Shown here: positions 48,556-59,129 of the stretch, piece by piece
How positions within the stretch are numbered: position 1 is the stretch's first letter
Layout: each line of letters begins with the position of its first letter
Assembly (NCBI GenBank): GCA_024138025.1
Contig: JAMXBD010000056.1
Span: 496,001 to 560,000 of the forward strand
Length of the DNA stretch: 64,000 nt
DNA from: Combretum micranthum
Lineage: Eukaryota; Streptophyta; Magnoliopsida; Myrtales; Combretaceae
Direction of reading: 5' to 3'
Position numbers and translations under genes: made by a program
The notes under the pieces: model-generated
Told to the model about the DNA's origin: nothing
Seen by the model: only the letters and a program-made list of their open reading frames with translations
Database searches by the model: none

Positions 48556-50374
48556 ATGGCAACCAATGATAGTGTTGATGACGGTTGTGTTCTTGATGGT
48601 GATCAGGATGTAGGAATTTGAAGAACTGAACAGTCGGTTCTTAGGATGGTAATTAATGCCATGGATCAAAGAATCCGATGGTGGAACAACGTCTTGAGGA
48701 TTTAATCGAGCGTTTTGACACGATGGCGGTAGATGCTAATAGAGACATGGATATTGGTGGGACGATCAAGGGCAAGAGATGCTTATGGCGGTCCAATCAA
48801 TCGACCTGTAGCTGCAAATCAATGAGCACATATTTCAGATGAAGACTCTGCTAAGGAGGATGAAAAATTGTATGAAGAGAGGCAACTACGAAGATGAGGC
48901 CGTGAAGGTAGAGATAGGTATCGAAGGGATTATCATGGGTATGACCAGGGCGACAATGGTGACTTTCACTTGAACGTAGATATCTTTAGTTTCAATGAAA
49001 GCCTTGATATTGAAGAATTTATGGATTGGTTGGCTGAAATAGATAGATTCTTTGATTATATGGAGATTCTAAAAGAGCGTAGAGTAGGATTGGTGGCGTG
49101 TAGGTTGAAGGGAGGAGCCTCTGCTTGGTGGGGGAGGTTATAGAATAGAAGGTAGAAGGAGGGTAGACAGTCTATGTGGATGTGATTCTGTATGAAACAA
49201 CTGCTACAAAGGGATTTCTTGCCACCCAATTATGAACATATCCTTTTTCAACAATATTAGTGGTGCCGCCAGGGATAAAGGACCGTGCATGAATATATAG
49301 CAGAATTTATGCAGTTGGCAGAGAGGAATGACCCGAGAGAAAGTGAAGGCCAACAGGTAGCATAATATGTGGATGGTCTAAAGTTGCAAATCAAGGACAA
49401 GATTGGGGTTATTGGGTTGAGGGCTCTAAATAAAGCGCAAAGAATGACCCTTAGGGCCGAATTGATGTTGCAGGAGTAGAGCACCAAATTTGTAGGCATA
49501 TAAAGAGGTATGGAGTTGAGGGTGCCAGTAGAAGTAGGGCAGTGGATGAGAAAAATAAAGGTGTTGTAGAAAAGTCTAGTGATAGTGTTGAGAAGAAGAC
49601 TGATAAGGCAGTTGACAAGAAGCCCATAGAGGCTAGAGAAACCCATAGGTAGAATAATCCATATACCAAACCTATCCTCGGTAAATGTTATCGTTGCAAA
49701 TAACTAGGGCACAAGTTTAATAAGTATCCAATGGAAAGAGTGTGAATATAGTAAAGTGGGATGAAGGGAAAGAGGTTTATTGTGAACTTGATGGAGAAGA
49801 AGATTATTCTGAAGAGGATGATGGGGATGTTAGGTAGGCCTATGTTATCGAAAAATTGATGTTAACGACTAAGTAAGAAAGGACTACCTAGCAACATCAA
49901 TTGTTTCACACAAGGTGTACCATTGAGGATAGAGTATATGATCTAATTATTGATAGTGGGGGTTGTGAGAATATTATTGGTGAGAGGTTGTTAATTTGCT
50001 ATAGTTGCTAGTAGAAAAACATCATAATCCTTACATTATAGGGTGGATTAAAGCTACTGAATGAATAGAGGTGAAGGAGAGATGTAGAGTACCGTTTTCC
50101 ATTGGCAAATATCAGGATGAGGTCTACTGTGACATTGTAGACATGGATGCATGTCACCTGTTTTGGAGACCCTAGCAATATGATGTAAATGCTCAACATG
50201 CAGAGAAGGAAAATGTGTACAGGATAGAGAAAGGTGGTGTGAAGTACACTTTGTTACCTTTGAAGATAGTAAATCGCACTAAAGCCTGCAAGGTGGGGGA
50301 AGGGGGGAATTGCTCTTCCTGACAATCACTCATTCAGAGAAAGAGCTGAAAGAAGATATGAAGAGTCTAGAGTT
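48556..50374 (+). pseudogene. Element C gag, zinc knuckle and protease
   Basis: The ATG at 48556 reads MATNDSVDDGCVLDGDQDVG, then a stop. Gag continues in frame pieces: FNESLDIEEFMDWLAEIDRF, LVACRLKGGASAWWGRL near 49090, VHEYIAEFMQLAERNDPRES near 49290. A zinc knuckle at about 49680 reads CYRCK, a stop, then LGHKFNKYP, lacking the last Cys. Protease appears near 49930 as DLIIDSGGCENIIGE with an intact D-S-G. Several in-frame stops. Confidence 0.82.
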
Positions 50375-51490
50375 GTGCATGTGCTAATATTAAAGAGTGT
50401 CATGATAGTGGATGAGGGAAGTAGTGGTGGAGTGCCAGAGGGTGTGAAAGAGGTGTTGGAGGAATTCAAATATGTGCTACCAGATAATCTGCTAGAGGGA
50501 CTACCACCCTTGAGAGATTTTCAGCACTGGATTGATTTGGTGCTTGGGGTGAGTCTACCAAACTTGCCACATTATAGGATGAGTCCTAAGGAAGCTGAGA
50601 TTTTACAGGAGAACTTTCATGAGCTATTGCAAAAGGGGTTTATGAAAGAAAGTATGAGCCAATGTCTTGTACCTGCTTTATTGACTCCAAAGAAAGATGG
50701 CGGCTGGAGGATGTGTATCGATAGCAGAGCTATGAACAAGATTACTATTGGGTATAAATTCCTAATACCTCGCTTTGAAGACATGGTATATGGGTTGAGT
50801 GAGGCTGTTATGTTTTCCATGGTTGAACTAAGGAGTAGATATCACCATTAGAATAAACTTGTGGATGAGTGGAAAATCGCATTCAAGATGAAGGAGGGGT
50901 TGTATGAATGGCTAATGATGCCTTTTGGCCTCAATAATGCACCTAGTACTTTTATTCATGTTATGAACCAGGTATTAAAACCCTCTATTGGTAGATTTGT
51001 GGTAGTCTACGTTGATGATATATTAATTTATAGTAAATTTGAAGATGCGCATATAGATCATTTGAAGAGTGTCTTGACTGTCCTGAAAGAAAATAAACTA
51101 TATGTTAATTTGAAGAAATGCATTTTCATGTCAAAGAGATTGCTATTTTTTGGGTTTGTTGTTAGTAGTAAAGGGATAACAGTTGATGATCAGAAGATGA
51201 GGGCTATCAAAGAATGGCTTATTCCAAAAACCGTGATTGAGTTGAGGAGTTTCCTCAAGTTAACTAGCTTCGACAGGCGATTCATCAAGCACTTCAGTAC
51301 TATTGCTGATCCCTTAACTAAGTTCCTAAAGAAAGGGAAGTTTCAATGGGGAGAGCAGGCTGAGACTAGCTTTGCTGTTCTGAAAGAGAAGTTGTGTAGT
51401 GCTCCCATGTTAGCACTTTCTGACTTTGATAAACTATTTGAAGTTAATTGTGATGTTAGTAGAGTTGGTATTAGGGGTATATTATCCTAG
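50375..51490 (+). pseudogene. Element C reverse transcriptase
   Basis: Two nearly continuous readings, 50375-50851 and 50861-51490, separated by one stop. The order is [72 protein letters not shown], and the catalytic [11 protein letters not shown] with both Asp present. Then follow [20 protein letters not shown] and the connection region to [12 protein letters not shown]. This is the best preserved pol segment in the window, but the palm motif SMVELRSRYHH differs from the usual S.IDL.SGYHQ. Confidence 0.9.
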
Positions 51491-51678
51491 GAGAAAAGGC
51501 CAGTAGCTTTTTACAGTGAGAAATTATGTGATGCTAGAAAGCGTTGGTCAACTTATGACAAGGAGTTCTACTTTGTGGTGAAGGCTCTAAGAGTTTGGGA
51601 GCATTATTTTGTAGGGAAAGAGTTTGTGTTGTATTTTGACTATGGGGCTCTAAAGTATCTAAGTAATCAGACCAAAAT
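51491..51678 (+). pseudogene. Element C RNase H, 5' portion
   Basis: Reads EKRPVAFYSEKLCDARKRWS, TYDKEFYFVVKALRVWEHYF and LYFDYGALKYLSNQTKI, then meets the solo LTR at 51679. The expected TDHQALKY is FDYGALKY here. Confidence 0.88.
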
Positions 51679-54180
51679 TGAAATACCTTAAATCCCCTAC
51701 CTAGTTAATTTAGATATGGTTAAGTTGAATAATATAATAGATAGTTACTTTTGAATATAGCTAAGTAGTTTAAATAAATAATATGAGTACAAAAGAAATA
51801 GATGTTTTGATATAATAAAATTAGTAAATAGATTTAAATTGAAAGTAAAGACTTTAAATGTTCTTTCAAGCTGTATATTTGTCATAATAACGTTTTTTCA
51901 ATGAATCAAATAATTCAATCTTTTTTAACAATTTATTTAGACTTCTTTTATCCCAATTTTATTTCTCTGAAAGTCTAAATATGTGATTTAAGTGTTTTGC
52001 AAAGTTCCAAACCTTTGAGGTTTAGTCTAAATTCCATTTCCTAAAACCCCATAAATTTTTATTTTTTTTTGCTTATTTAAAAATATCAGTTTTGAACCCG
52101 AACTCAAACTAAATACCAAATTTCCACAAAATTGAATTTCTAAACTTGATTTTTAACTCAAGCTATTAATTTATAAAATAATACGTCTTGAAATTGTCTT
52201 TTAATTTTTTTCGGTACTCAAGAAAATGATCTGAAAAGTTTAAACCGAACCTTTTACCCTCTATCCTTATCCTATTTTTTCTTTTTCTTTCTCTGTTGGC
52301 TGCTATCTCTCTTTCTCCTCTTCTTTTTCTTTTTCCCCGTTTCTTTCTTCTTCCTCTATTCCTCTCTTCATTTCTTTCAAATTTCCATACCAAAATTTCA
52401 AATCTAAACAAGATTAAAGAGAACAAAAGATGTGGAAAACAAGATCAAGGATGGAGATCTAGTATAAACAAGCTTCAAGATTTTGGGAAGTAAAAAGATA
52501 AAGAAAATCAAAGAGTTGTATTGCCAAAAAGGAGATCAATTTGGCTTTTCCTTTGCTTTAGTTGTTAATTACTTTGTTTTAGTTGTTGATTATATTTGTA
52601 CATGTTGGTTCGATGGTGGATGCATATTAGGTTGTTGAGGAAGATGATGAATAGTAGTTATGGGGTTTGATGGAGGAATTGATGGTGTTTGACGTGTTGA
52701 ATGGATATAGACATGTTAGAAGCATAAAAACTAGTTTGTATGATGTTTAGATAATGTTTTGATGGAAGTAAAATGTGTAAAAATTGATGAAATGAAGTGA
52801 AAAAAAGTAAGGAAAGTCCTATGGTTTCATATACCCTACCAGACAACATGATGAGAAGGTGTATGACTTTTTGTTTAAGATTGTGCAAGATTTCTGAGTT
52901 TAAACACCTTGTCATACACCATGTATGACTCCCCGTTTCAACCCATAACTAGGGGAAAAAAGAAAAAACAACTAGCAAGTGAAACACCCTGTCATACACC
53001 ATGTATGACCCCCTGTTTTAGCCCAGAACTAGAAAAAAAAAAAAAAAAGACCAGCAAGTGAAATACCCTATCATACACCATGTATGGCCCCCTGTTTCAA
53101 CCCAGAATTTTTCCAAATGCTACAACATTTCCCAAATGCCATGTATAATTTTTCCAAGCTTTTCAACTCCTCAAATTTGAAAATTTACTTCCCTAAACAC
53201 ATGTTTTGATCTCAACTTCATTAAATGCATTCCACCACTCATACGTAAACCATAAATCCTTCAAACAACATCACATGAACATAAATCTAACATAAAAAAC
53301 CACATCAACTACATACAACACCTTCATAATTAGAGATTAATTGCAAGGATTAATGGATTTAGAATTGAGTGAAGTTAACATGATTTTCAAGGCTAAAATA
53401 GCTTATGTAAAGAACTTAAATTCAATTTGGTTTAATGAGCTTTAATGAACTAAAATGAACTAGATTGATTAAGTATATTCAACTTGACTAAGATTAAATT
53501 AACATAGACTTAATGTATATAAAATGAACTTAGTTTATAAACCTAGACTCTTTTTAGTTTAATAAATCATGATTAGTTAAAATGAACTTAGCTAATAAAT
53601 CTAGGTTCATCTTAACTAAATTGACTAAAATGAATTAAATTGAATTAGATTGAATAATTTTAATCAACTTGGTTAAGATTAAGTTAATATAGACTCAAGT
53701 TAATATAAATCTTAGATATGAAATGAACTTAGTTAATCAATCTAAGTCTAACTTGACTTAATAGACTTCGGTAAGCTAAAATGGATTACATAGATAGTTT
53801 CTTTTTATTTGTTTATTAAAGAACTGGATTTATATTTTTAATTGGAACGTTCTTTTAAGGGGCTTATTGGAGCCCGAGTTTTGTAATTTATAAGTTCTTC
53901 AAGCTCTGTTTACCATCATGACAGTTATTGGTGATACCTGATGGTAAGTTTTGTTTATGAGAAGATTATCTACTCATGAGAGTAGTTTATGATATGATTT
54001 CGTAAAGTTCATTTTATAAATTATAAATCCAGTTATTTTGAGAATCTAACTGAATGGTTTCATAATTTAAAATTGAGTAGCAATATTCAACATAAACATG
54101 TCATTCTAGGAAGCCTAAGCGTATAATACCTAAAGTATTATATATGGCGATAATACCTTAGTTAAATTTAGGGCGTTACA
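51679..54180 (+). mobile_element. Solo LTR (family S4) inside element C RNase H
   Basis: Starts TGAAATACCTTAAATCCCC and ends TTTAGGGCGTTACA. Near-identical 5-mers AAAAT (51674-51678) and AGAAT (54181-54185) flank it, and the RNase H reading resumes on the far side. The GGGCGTTACA end resembles the element B LTR group. Inside are a three-unit tandem repeat (52905-53115) and two diverged units of about 180 bases rich in ATGAACTTAGTTAAT (53447-53760). No coding content recognised. Confidence 0.82.
52905..53115. repeat. Three-unit tandem repeat, about 77 bases, in solo LTR S4
   Basis: CATACACCATGTATG recurs near 52917, 52994 and 53072, each followed by CCCC.TTT.A.CCC and an A-rich spacer, then CAGCAAGTGAAA. 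A possible degenerate fourth unit precedes it (GGTGTATGACTTTTTGTTT). Confidence 0.88.
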
Positions 54181-54185
54181 AGAAT

Positions 54186-55593
54186 CAGTAACGATATGCA
54201 TGCCATGTGGATTCAATTTTTGCAAAGATTTCCTTTTAAACTAGTGTATAGGTCTAGAGTGCAAAATAAGGTATTTGATGCCCTAAGTAGGAGAGCTGAT
54301 TTGTTAGTTACTAAGAGAACTGAAATTGTGGGGTTTGAGTAATTGAAGGAGTTGTATGGGGATGATGTTGACTTTAGGGATATATGGGAAAAGTGCATTA
54401 CAAAAGAGCCTTGTGGTGAATACTACGTACTTGAAGGGTATTTGATGAGAGGGAACCAACTATGTATCCTTGAGTCTTCTTTGAGGGAGAAGCTGATAAG
54501 AGACATACATGGTGGAGAATTAGCAGGGCACTTGAGTGGAGAATAAGCAGGGCACTTGATAAGAGACATGTACTATTGGCCTTGGTTGAGGAGTGATGTC
54601 GGTAGAATTATGGAGAGATGTTAGTTCTGCTAGACATCTAAAGGGCAATCCCAGAATATTGGGTTGTACACACCACTACCAGTGCCTGAAAATATCTAGG
54701 AGGACCTATCGATATATATCGTGCTAGGTTTACGTCATACCAAATGAGATACTGACTCAGTATTTGTGGTTGTTGACAGGTTCTCCAAGATAGCTCACTT
54801 TATTCCATGCATGAAGATTGTAGATGCCCGTCCTATTGCCAAATTGTTTTTCAGAAAAGTCTTGTGATTACATAGAGTTCCCAAATCCATTACATTAGAT
54901 AGGGACAACAAATTCCTTAGTTAATTCTGGAAGACACTCTAATATATGTTTGACTCATCATTGAACTTTAGTAGTACATCTTACCCATAGACTAATAGGA
55001 AAATAGAGATAACCAACAAGACTCTTGGTCATCTAATTAGGAGTATAAGTGGTGAGAATCCAAGATAGTAGGATCTAACATTAGCTCAGGCAGAGTTTTC
55101 TTACAACAGTTCTATCCATAGGACCAGAGGAAAATCTCCTTTCTTTGTAGTCTATATAAAGACACCACAACATGCATTGGACTTGATTAAGTTACCCAAG
55201 GAAGTTGAATTCAGTCAAGCTGCTAAGAAATTGGCTGAACATTGTCAGACGATCACAGCTGAAGTCAGGGAAAGGATTGAGAAGGATAATGCAAAGTACA
55301 AGGAAGCTGCAAACAAGCATAGAAAGAAACACCTGTTTGAAGTGGAGGATCAGGTGATGGTCTTTCTGAGGAAGGAATGGCTTCCAGTGGGCAAGTACAA
55401 CAAGTTGTAGCCCAAGAAATATGGTTCTTATAAAAATGTAAGGAAGATCAACGACAATGCTTATGTGATTGAACTTCTCGACAGCGTGAATATTTCCAAG
55501 ACTTTCAATATGGTCGATCTAAATCCATTCCACTCGGATGACCCACCGTTATATCCAAACGAGAACTTGAGGTCGAGTTCTTTGCAGGCCGAG
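54186..55593 (+). pseudogene. Element C RNase H end and integrase
   Basis: Resumes with SNDMHAMWIQFLQRFPFKLV and VQNKVFDALSRRADLLVTKR, the end of RNase H. Integrase follows: zinc-finger region around 54500-54640 (stops within), core [20 protein letters not shown] near 54765, SITLDRDNKFLS (intact relatives have SDRD), and AEFSYNSSIHRTRGKSPFFV near 55090. The C-terminal region is RKKHLFEVEDQVMVFLRKE and [16 protein letters not shown] near 55500. No chromodomain was recognised before the 3' LTR. Multiple stops. Confidence 0.85.
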
Positions 55594-55597
55594 AGAA

Positions 55598-55920
55598 TAA
55601 TGCGATAGGATGCAGCCTTAACCAAAGCCGGCCCAAGGCCATCGACGTTGAGACCAAAGGCTACCGGTGTTGAAACCAAGGCTGGCAGCTTTGCGCTAGC
55701 ATACATTCCATGTGATTTAATTAGTTTGTGTTGTTTGTTTCTTATTTTTCGAGACTATAAATAGTTTTTTAGGGCTTTTGTAAACATAACTCATATTTTA
55801 TACACTTTGAAACCCTATTGAGAGAATTTTCTCCTGGAGATTGCTTGTTTGTAATCGTTGTGTTTGTTTAGAAATCATCCGGTGAGTTGATTTTTGTTTT
55901 TATGCTTTCACGTTGCGTCA
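55598..55920 (+). repeat. 3' LTR of element C
   Basis: Collinear with 48131-48521 but without the 22-base expansion. TATAAATA lies at 55756-55763. It is preceded by a purine-rich GGCCGAGAGAA (55588-55597), the likely polypurine tract. Confidence 0.88.
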
Positions 55921-55925
55921 ATATT

Positions 55926-57782
55926 GAATGTGTCAAGAAATCACCACCAAATAAAAAAAAAAGTGTTCTTTCGTGGAAAAGAGACATTAAAAAAAAAAAA
56001 TGAAAGGATGCCTTGTAGTGTATGACACCACGAAACTAGTTTATTATTACATCATTTTTATCTAGGTTGCTTAGCATGGAACCAAAGCTAAGTAACTACT
56101 TCATGGGTTGCTTAACTAATAAAGAGAATTGCTTAACTTTGTTGGATTGCTCGGTCACACAATCTGCAAAGGTGTATTTTTTTTTTATTCTTTTGATATC
56201 AATGCTAAATGATTTATGTATCGTAGGAATCGTAAAAAAATTTTAAAAGAAATATCAAGGAACTTTACTTAAAAAACTCATAGATAAAGTAAAGAGGTCC
56301 TTAGTGGAAAAACTTGCTTGATATGCTAACATAACATCTTAAATAATTCTTCTAAACAATTTATGGATAAAAACGATCTTATGACTTTATATTATAACAC
56401 AAGTTGTTGGAAGTCTAACACTAACACTAACACTAACACTAACATGCTCTTGAAAAAATCATAAGAACAAGAGGCGTGATGTTGCACGATAACATACTTT
56501 TGACTTTACCATGAGCTACACTATTGATAAGAAAATGCATCATTCCTATTATCCTAGGATAAATTTATTCAGTATTTATCGATAGTAATTCAATTCATTT
56601 ACATATGCTTTGCCAATCTATAAACAAAAAAAAACCTTTATTCATCTAAAAACCAAAAGAGAATACAAAAAAATAAATAAACACTTTCCGTTATAGATAA
56701 TTCTCGTAACAAAAGCACTTTTTTCCCCCCTTTCTTTCTTTCTTTCTTTCTTCTTCTTGTCTGTATTCACTTGTGTGATTGATTGTGATTTGCCTCCTAT
56801 ATTATCGAGTTATGAGCAAAGACTCTCAGAGGAATCTGCTAGGAAAATTTCAATACTACATAATTATCAATTTGACACTTGATTGACATCGGGCTGGAAG
56901 ACACTAGAACATTATGATTATTTGATGACATGGATCTAAAAGCAAGTTAATTGATCTACGCCATTTTGCAGTTCATATAAACCCCACTTAATTGTCGTTA
57001 AAATCTTATGATAACAGTGAAATAATTATTATTATTGGAGATCAAGATAATACGAAGGATAAAAATAAAATATCTTCCCTTTGTAGACTAATTTTTGGTA
57101 TTATGTATTATTTCTGATCGGATTTTTCAGTTAAAGTAGTGATACTAATATTTATAACAACAAAAAACTTAAATATAATATAGGTCGAGATTCTATAATA
57201 AATCACTATTATTTGCATGTGTGAATTTCATAAATTTTGAACGTGTAAACTTTCATATATTATATAATAAAGTATTAAAAACCACTGAGTATGGACAGAA
57301 GGACAAGTGTTGAGTTTTCATGCGTGCCATCTTTATCCAATATGAAATAAAAGTCTTGAAAGACAACGTCCATCAATAATTGATAACATTTTTCTCTTTT
57401 GAATTTTCCTCCTGTTCCCCACGTTACATGTAATCATTTATAACCTTAAAAAGAAGCAAATGACTATGCGACATTTCTTATGTTAACATTTTATTAATAT
57501 AATCAGATTCGGTTTAGAAGTTTTACCTAAATATACTAGAATACCAAGAATAAATAAATAAAATCAAATTAAATCGGACTGTTCCCATAATTTTGAATCA
57601 TATTCAATCAGCTTAAAGCATATGCCAGATGCTTCATTCGGGATCAACAACGCTATTTTATTGTGAAAATTCTTTGATTCTAGTAAACTAATAAATTTTT
57701 TTCATATAATAATAATCTATCACTTTCTTGTATCTTGGTTATCATTAGTAAAATCTATTTAAAAAAAAAAAGAAATTGATAA

Positions 57783-57815
<33 letters not shown>

Positions 57816-58018
57816 GATATATAACACGTCCATTGTGGGTGGGCGTTTCCACTCTACTAAAAGTAATCCATGTATATCAATAGTTTGGTGAAAAGCGAAT
57901 GGACGTAAAGCCGATAAATCAATCATCATCCCAACTTTATATTTGCTTTGCGACTTAGTCTAGCTTTGCCATTTTGACTTTTCAATTCATGGGAAAACAG
58001 GATAATGCAATTAAATAT
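55926..58018. other. Intergenic DNA upstream of the thaumatin-like gene
   Basis: AT-rich with no gene recognised. It holds simple repeats: a (CTAACA)5 hexamer run near 56414-56444, (CTTT)n near 56733-56755, and (CT)n followed by (TA)n near 57783-57815. Confidence 0.5.
56414..56444. repeat. (CTAACA)5 hexanucleotide repeat
   Basis: Five consecutive CTAACA units. Confidence 0.9.
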
Positions 58019-58025
58019 AGCCGCC
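57974..58025. promoter_or_regulatory. W-box and GCC-box upstream of the PR-5 gene
   Basis: TTGACT (57974-57979) matches the WRKY W-box. AGCCGCC (58019-58025) is the exact ethylene-response GCC-box core, about 70 bases upstream of the TATA box. Both are known elements of pathogenesis-related gene promoters. Their use here is inferred from position only. Confidence 0.6.
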
Positions 58026-58093
58026 TCTAACTTTAATGAGCATATGGACACATGCCTTAATTTACTTAGGACCAAATAGCCATCCCTCACTTG

Positions 58094-58100
58094 TATAAAA
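58094..58100 (+). promoter_or_regulatory. TATA box of the thaumatin-like gene
   Basis: TATAAAA, 75 bases upstream of the ATG. This allows a start site near 58125 and a leader of about 50 bases. Confidence 0.8.
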
Positions 58101-58174
58101 AACCCCCCAAATCAGTTCCATTCCAATGCCCAACATCACTAACAAAATATCCTTTTAAGTAGCCTGCTACCAAA

Positions 58175-58916
58175 ATGAGCCGACCGACCAACCTTCTCAT
58201 GCCACTCCTCCTACTCCTATTGACCTTTCTTACATCCACCCATGCAACCACCTTCACCGTCCGCAACGACTGTGGCTACACCGTGTGGGCTGCTGCCTCG
58301 CCCGGTGGCGGCCGACAGCTAAATCCTGGCCAAACCTGGACTCTGAATGTCCCTGCTGGCACCAAAATGGCCCGTATATGGGGTCGAACCAATTGCAAAT
58401 TCGACGCTAGTGGACATGGGCATTGCGAGACGGGTGATTGTGGTGGTGTCCTCCAGTGCACGGGCTGGGGTGTCCCACCCAACACCTTGGCCGAATACGC
58501 ACTTAACCAGTACGGCAACCTAGACTTTTTCGACATTTCGCTAGTAGATGGGTTCAATATTCCTATGACTTTTGCACCCACTAGGAAGCCATCGGACAAG
58601 TGCAGGCCGATTAAGTGTACGGCTAATATTAATGGGCAGTGCCCTAGCCAATTAAAGGCCTCAGGAGGTTGTAACAACTCCATGCACCGTGTTCAAAACC
58701 GATGAGTATTGTTGTAACCATGGGAAGTGTGGCCCGACAACTTATTCCAAGTTTTTCAAAACTAGGTGTCCCGATGCTTATAGCTACCCACAAGATGACC
58801 CTACAAGCACTTTCACTTGCCCTAGTGGATCCACCGACTATAGGGTCGTGTTTTGTCCCAAAGGGTCTTCTTTTGATTTCCCTCTAGAGATGGTCGTTAA
58901 TGAAGCCCTTGAATAG
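58175..58916 (+). pseudogene. Osmotin/thaumatin-like protein (PR-5) gene, single exon, one frameshift
   Basis: Thaumatin-like proteins are disulfide-rich defence and osmotic-stress proteins, often antifungal. A signal peptide (residues 1-24, ending STHA) precedes the mature start [16 protein letters not shown]. The PR-5 signature is [16 protein letters not shown]. Acidic-cleft residues (R in RIWGRT, E in LAEYAL, Asp in [11 protein letters not shown]) are present. All 16 family cysteines can be found, but across two frames: one extra base near 58674-58680, after GGCNN, moves the C-terminal third ([17 protein letters not shown] to FCP) into another frame. The unshifted frame stops at 58703-58705. 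The C-terminal tail after FCP ([18 protein letters not shown]) resembles the vacuolar-sorting extension of basic osmotins. With one lesion and everything else intact, either a recent pseudogene or a sequence error is possible. Single-exon structure fits the osmotin group. Confidence 0.9.
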
Positions 58917-59111
58917 ACACAGATCAATAGCATGGAGAGCATGCTTTTGTGCTCCTTTGTTAATTAATATCCAGGGAATAAGGTCTACGTTTTGGAATAA
59001 CTGATCTACTTTTGATGAACCTTGTATTTAGTATATGTACTAAGTTGTTTTTGTCTTTTTTTTTTATCTTTTGTTAATCCTTTTCAACTGGCTGTAATGC
59101 TAGTCAAGAAT

Positions 59112-59117
59112 AATAAA
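59112..59117 (+). terminator. Poly(A) signal of the thaumatin-like gene
   Basis: AATAAA about 195 bases after the stop, in a T-rich region. It is the best candidate for 3' end formation. Confidence 0.5.
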
Positions 59118-59129
59118 GTAATGATGGGA

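Larger units (their letters stand above)
48131..55920 (+). mobile_element. Element C: Ty3/gypsy retrotransposon (Reina-like), + strand
   Basis: Short LTRs at 48131-48521 and 55598-55920 (both starting TAATG, ending CATCA/CGTCA). The 5-bp duplication ATATT is perfect at 48126-48130 and 55921-55925. Primer site TTGGTATCAAAGC lies at 48524-48536. Between the LTRs are gag, zinc knuckle, protease, RT, RNase H and integrase in gypsy order. RNase H is interrupted by a solo LTR at 51679-54180. Short LTRs and the RT/RNase H wording suggest the Reina clade (inference). Stops occur in gag, before and after RT, and in integrase, so it is not autonomous. Confidence 0.88.

Noticed and set aside
58276..58683. 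Antisense 135-codon frame over the thaumatin-like gene
   Set aside because: It is a shadow frame; the sense frame has the signal peptide, PR-5 signature and cysteines.
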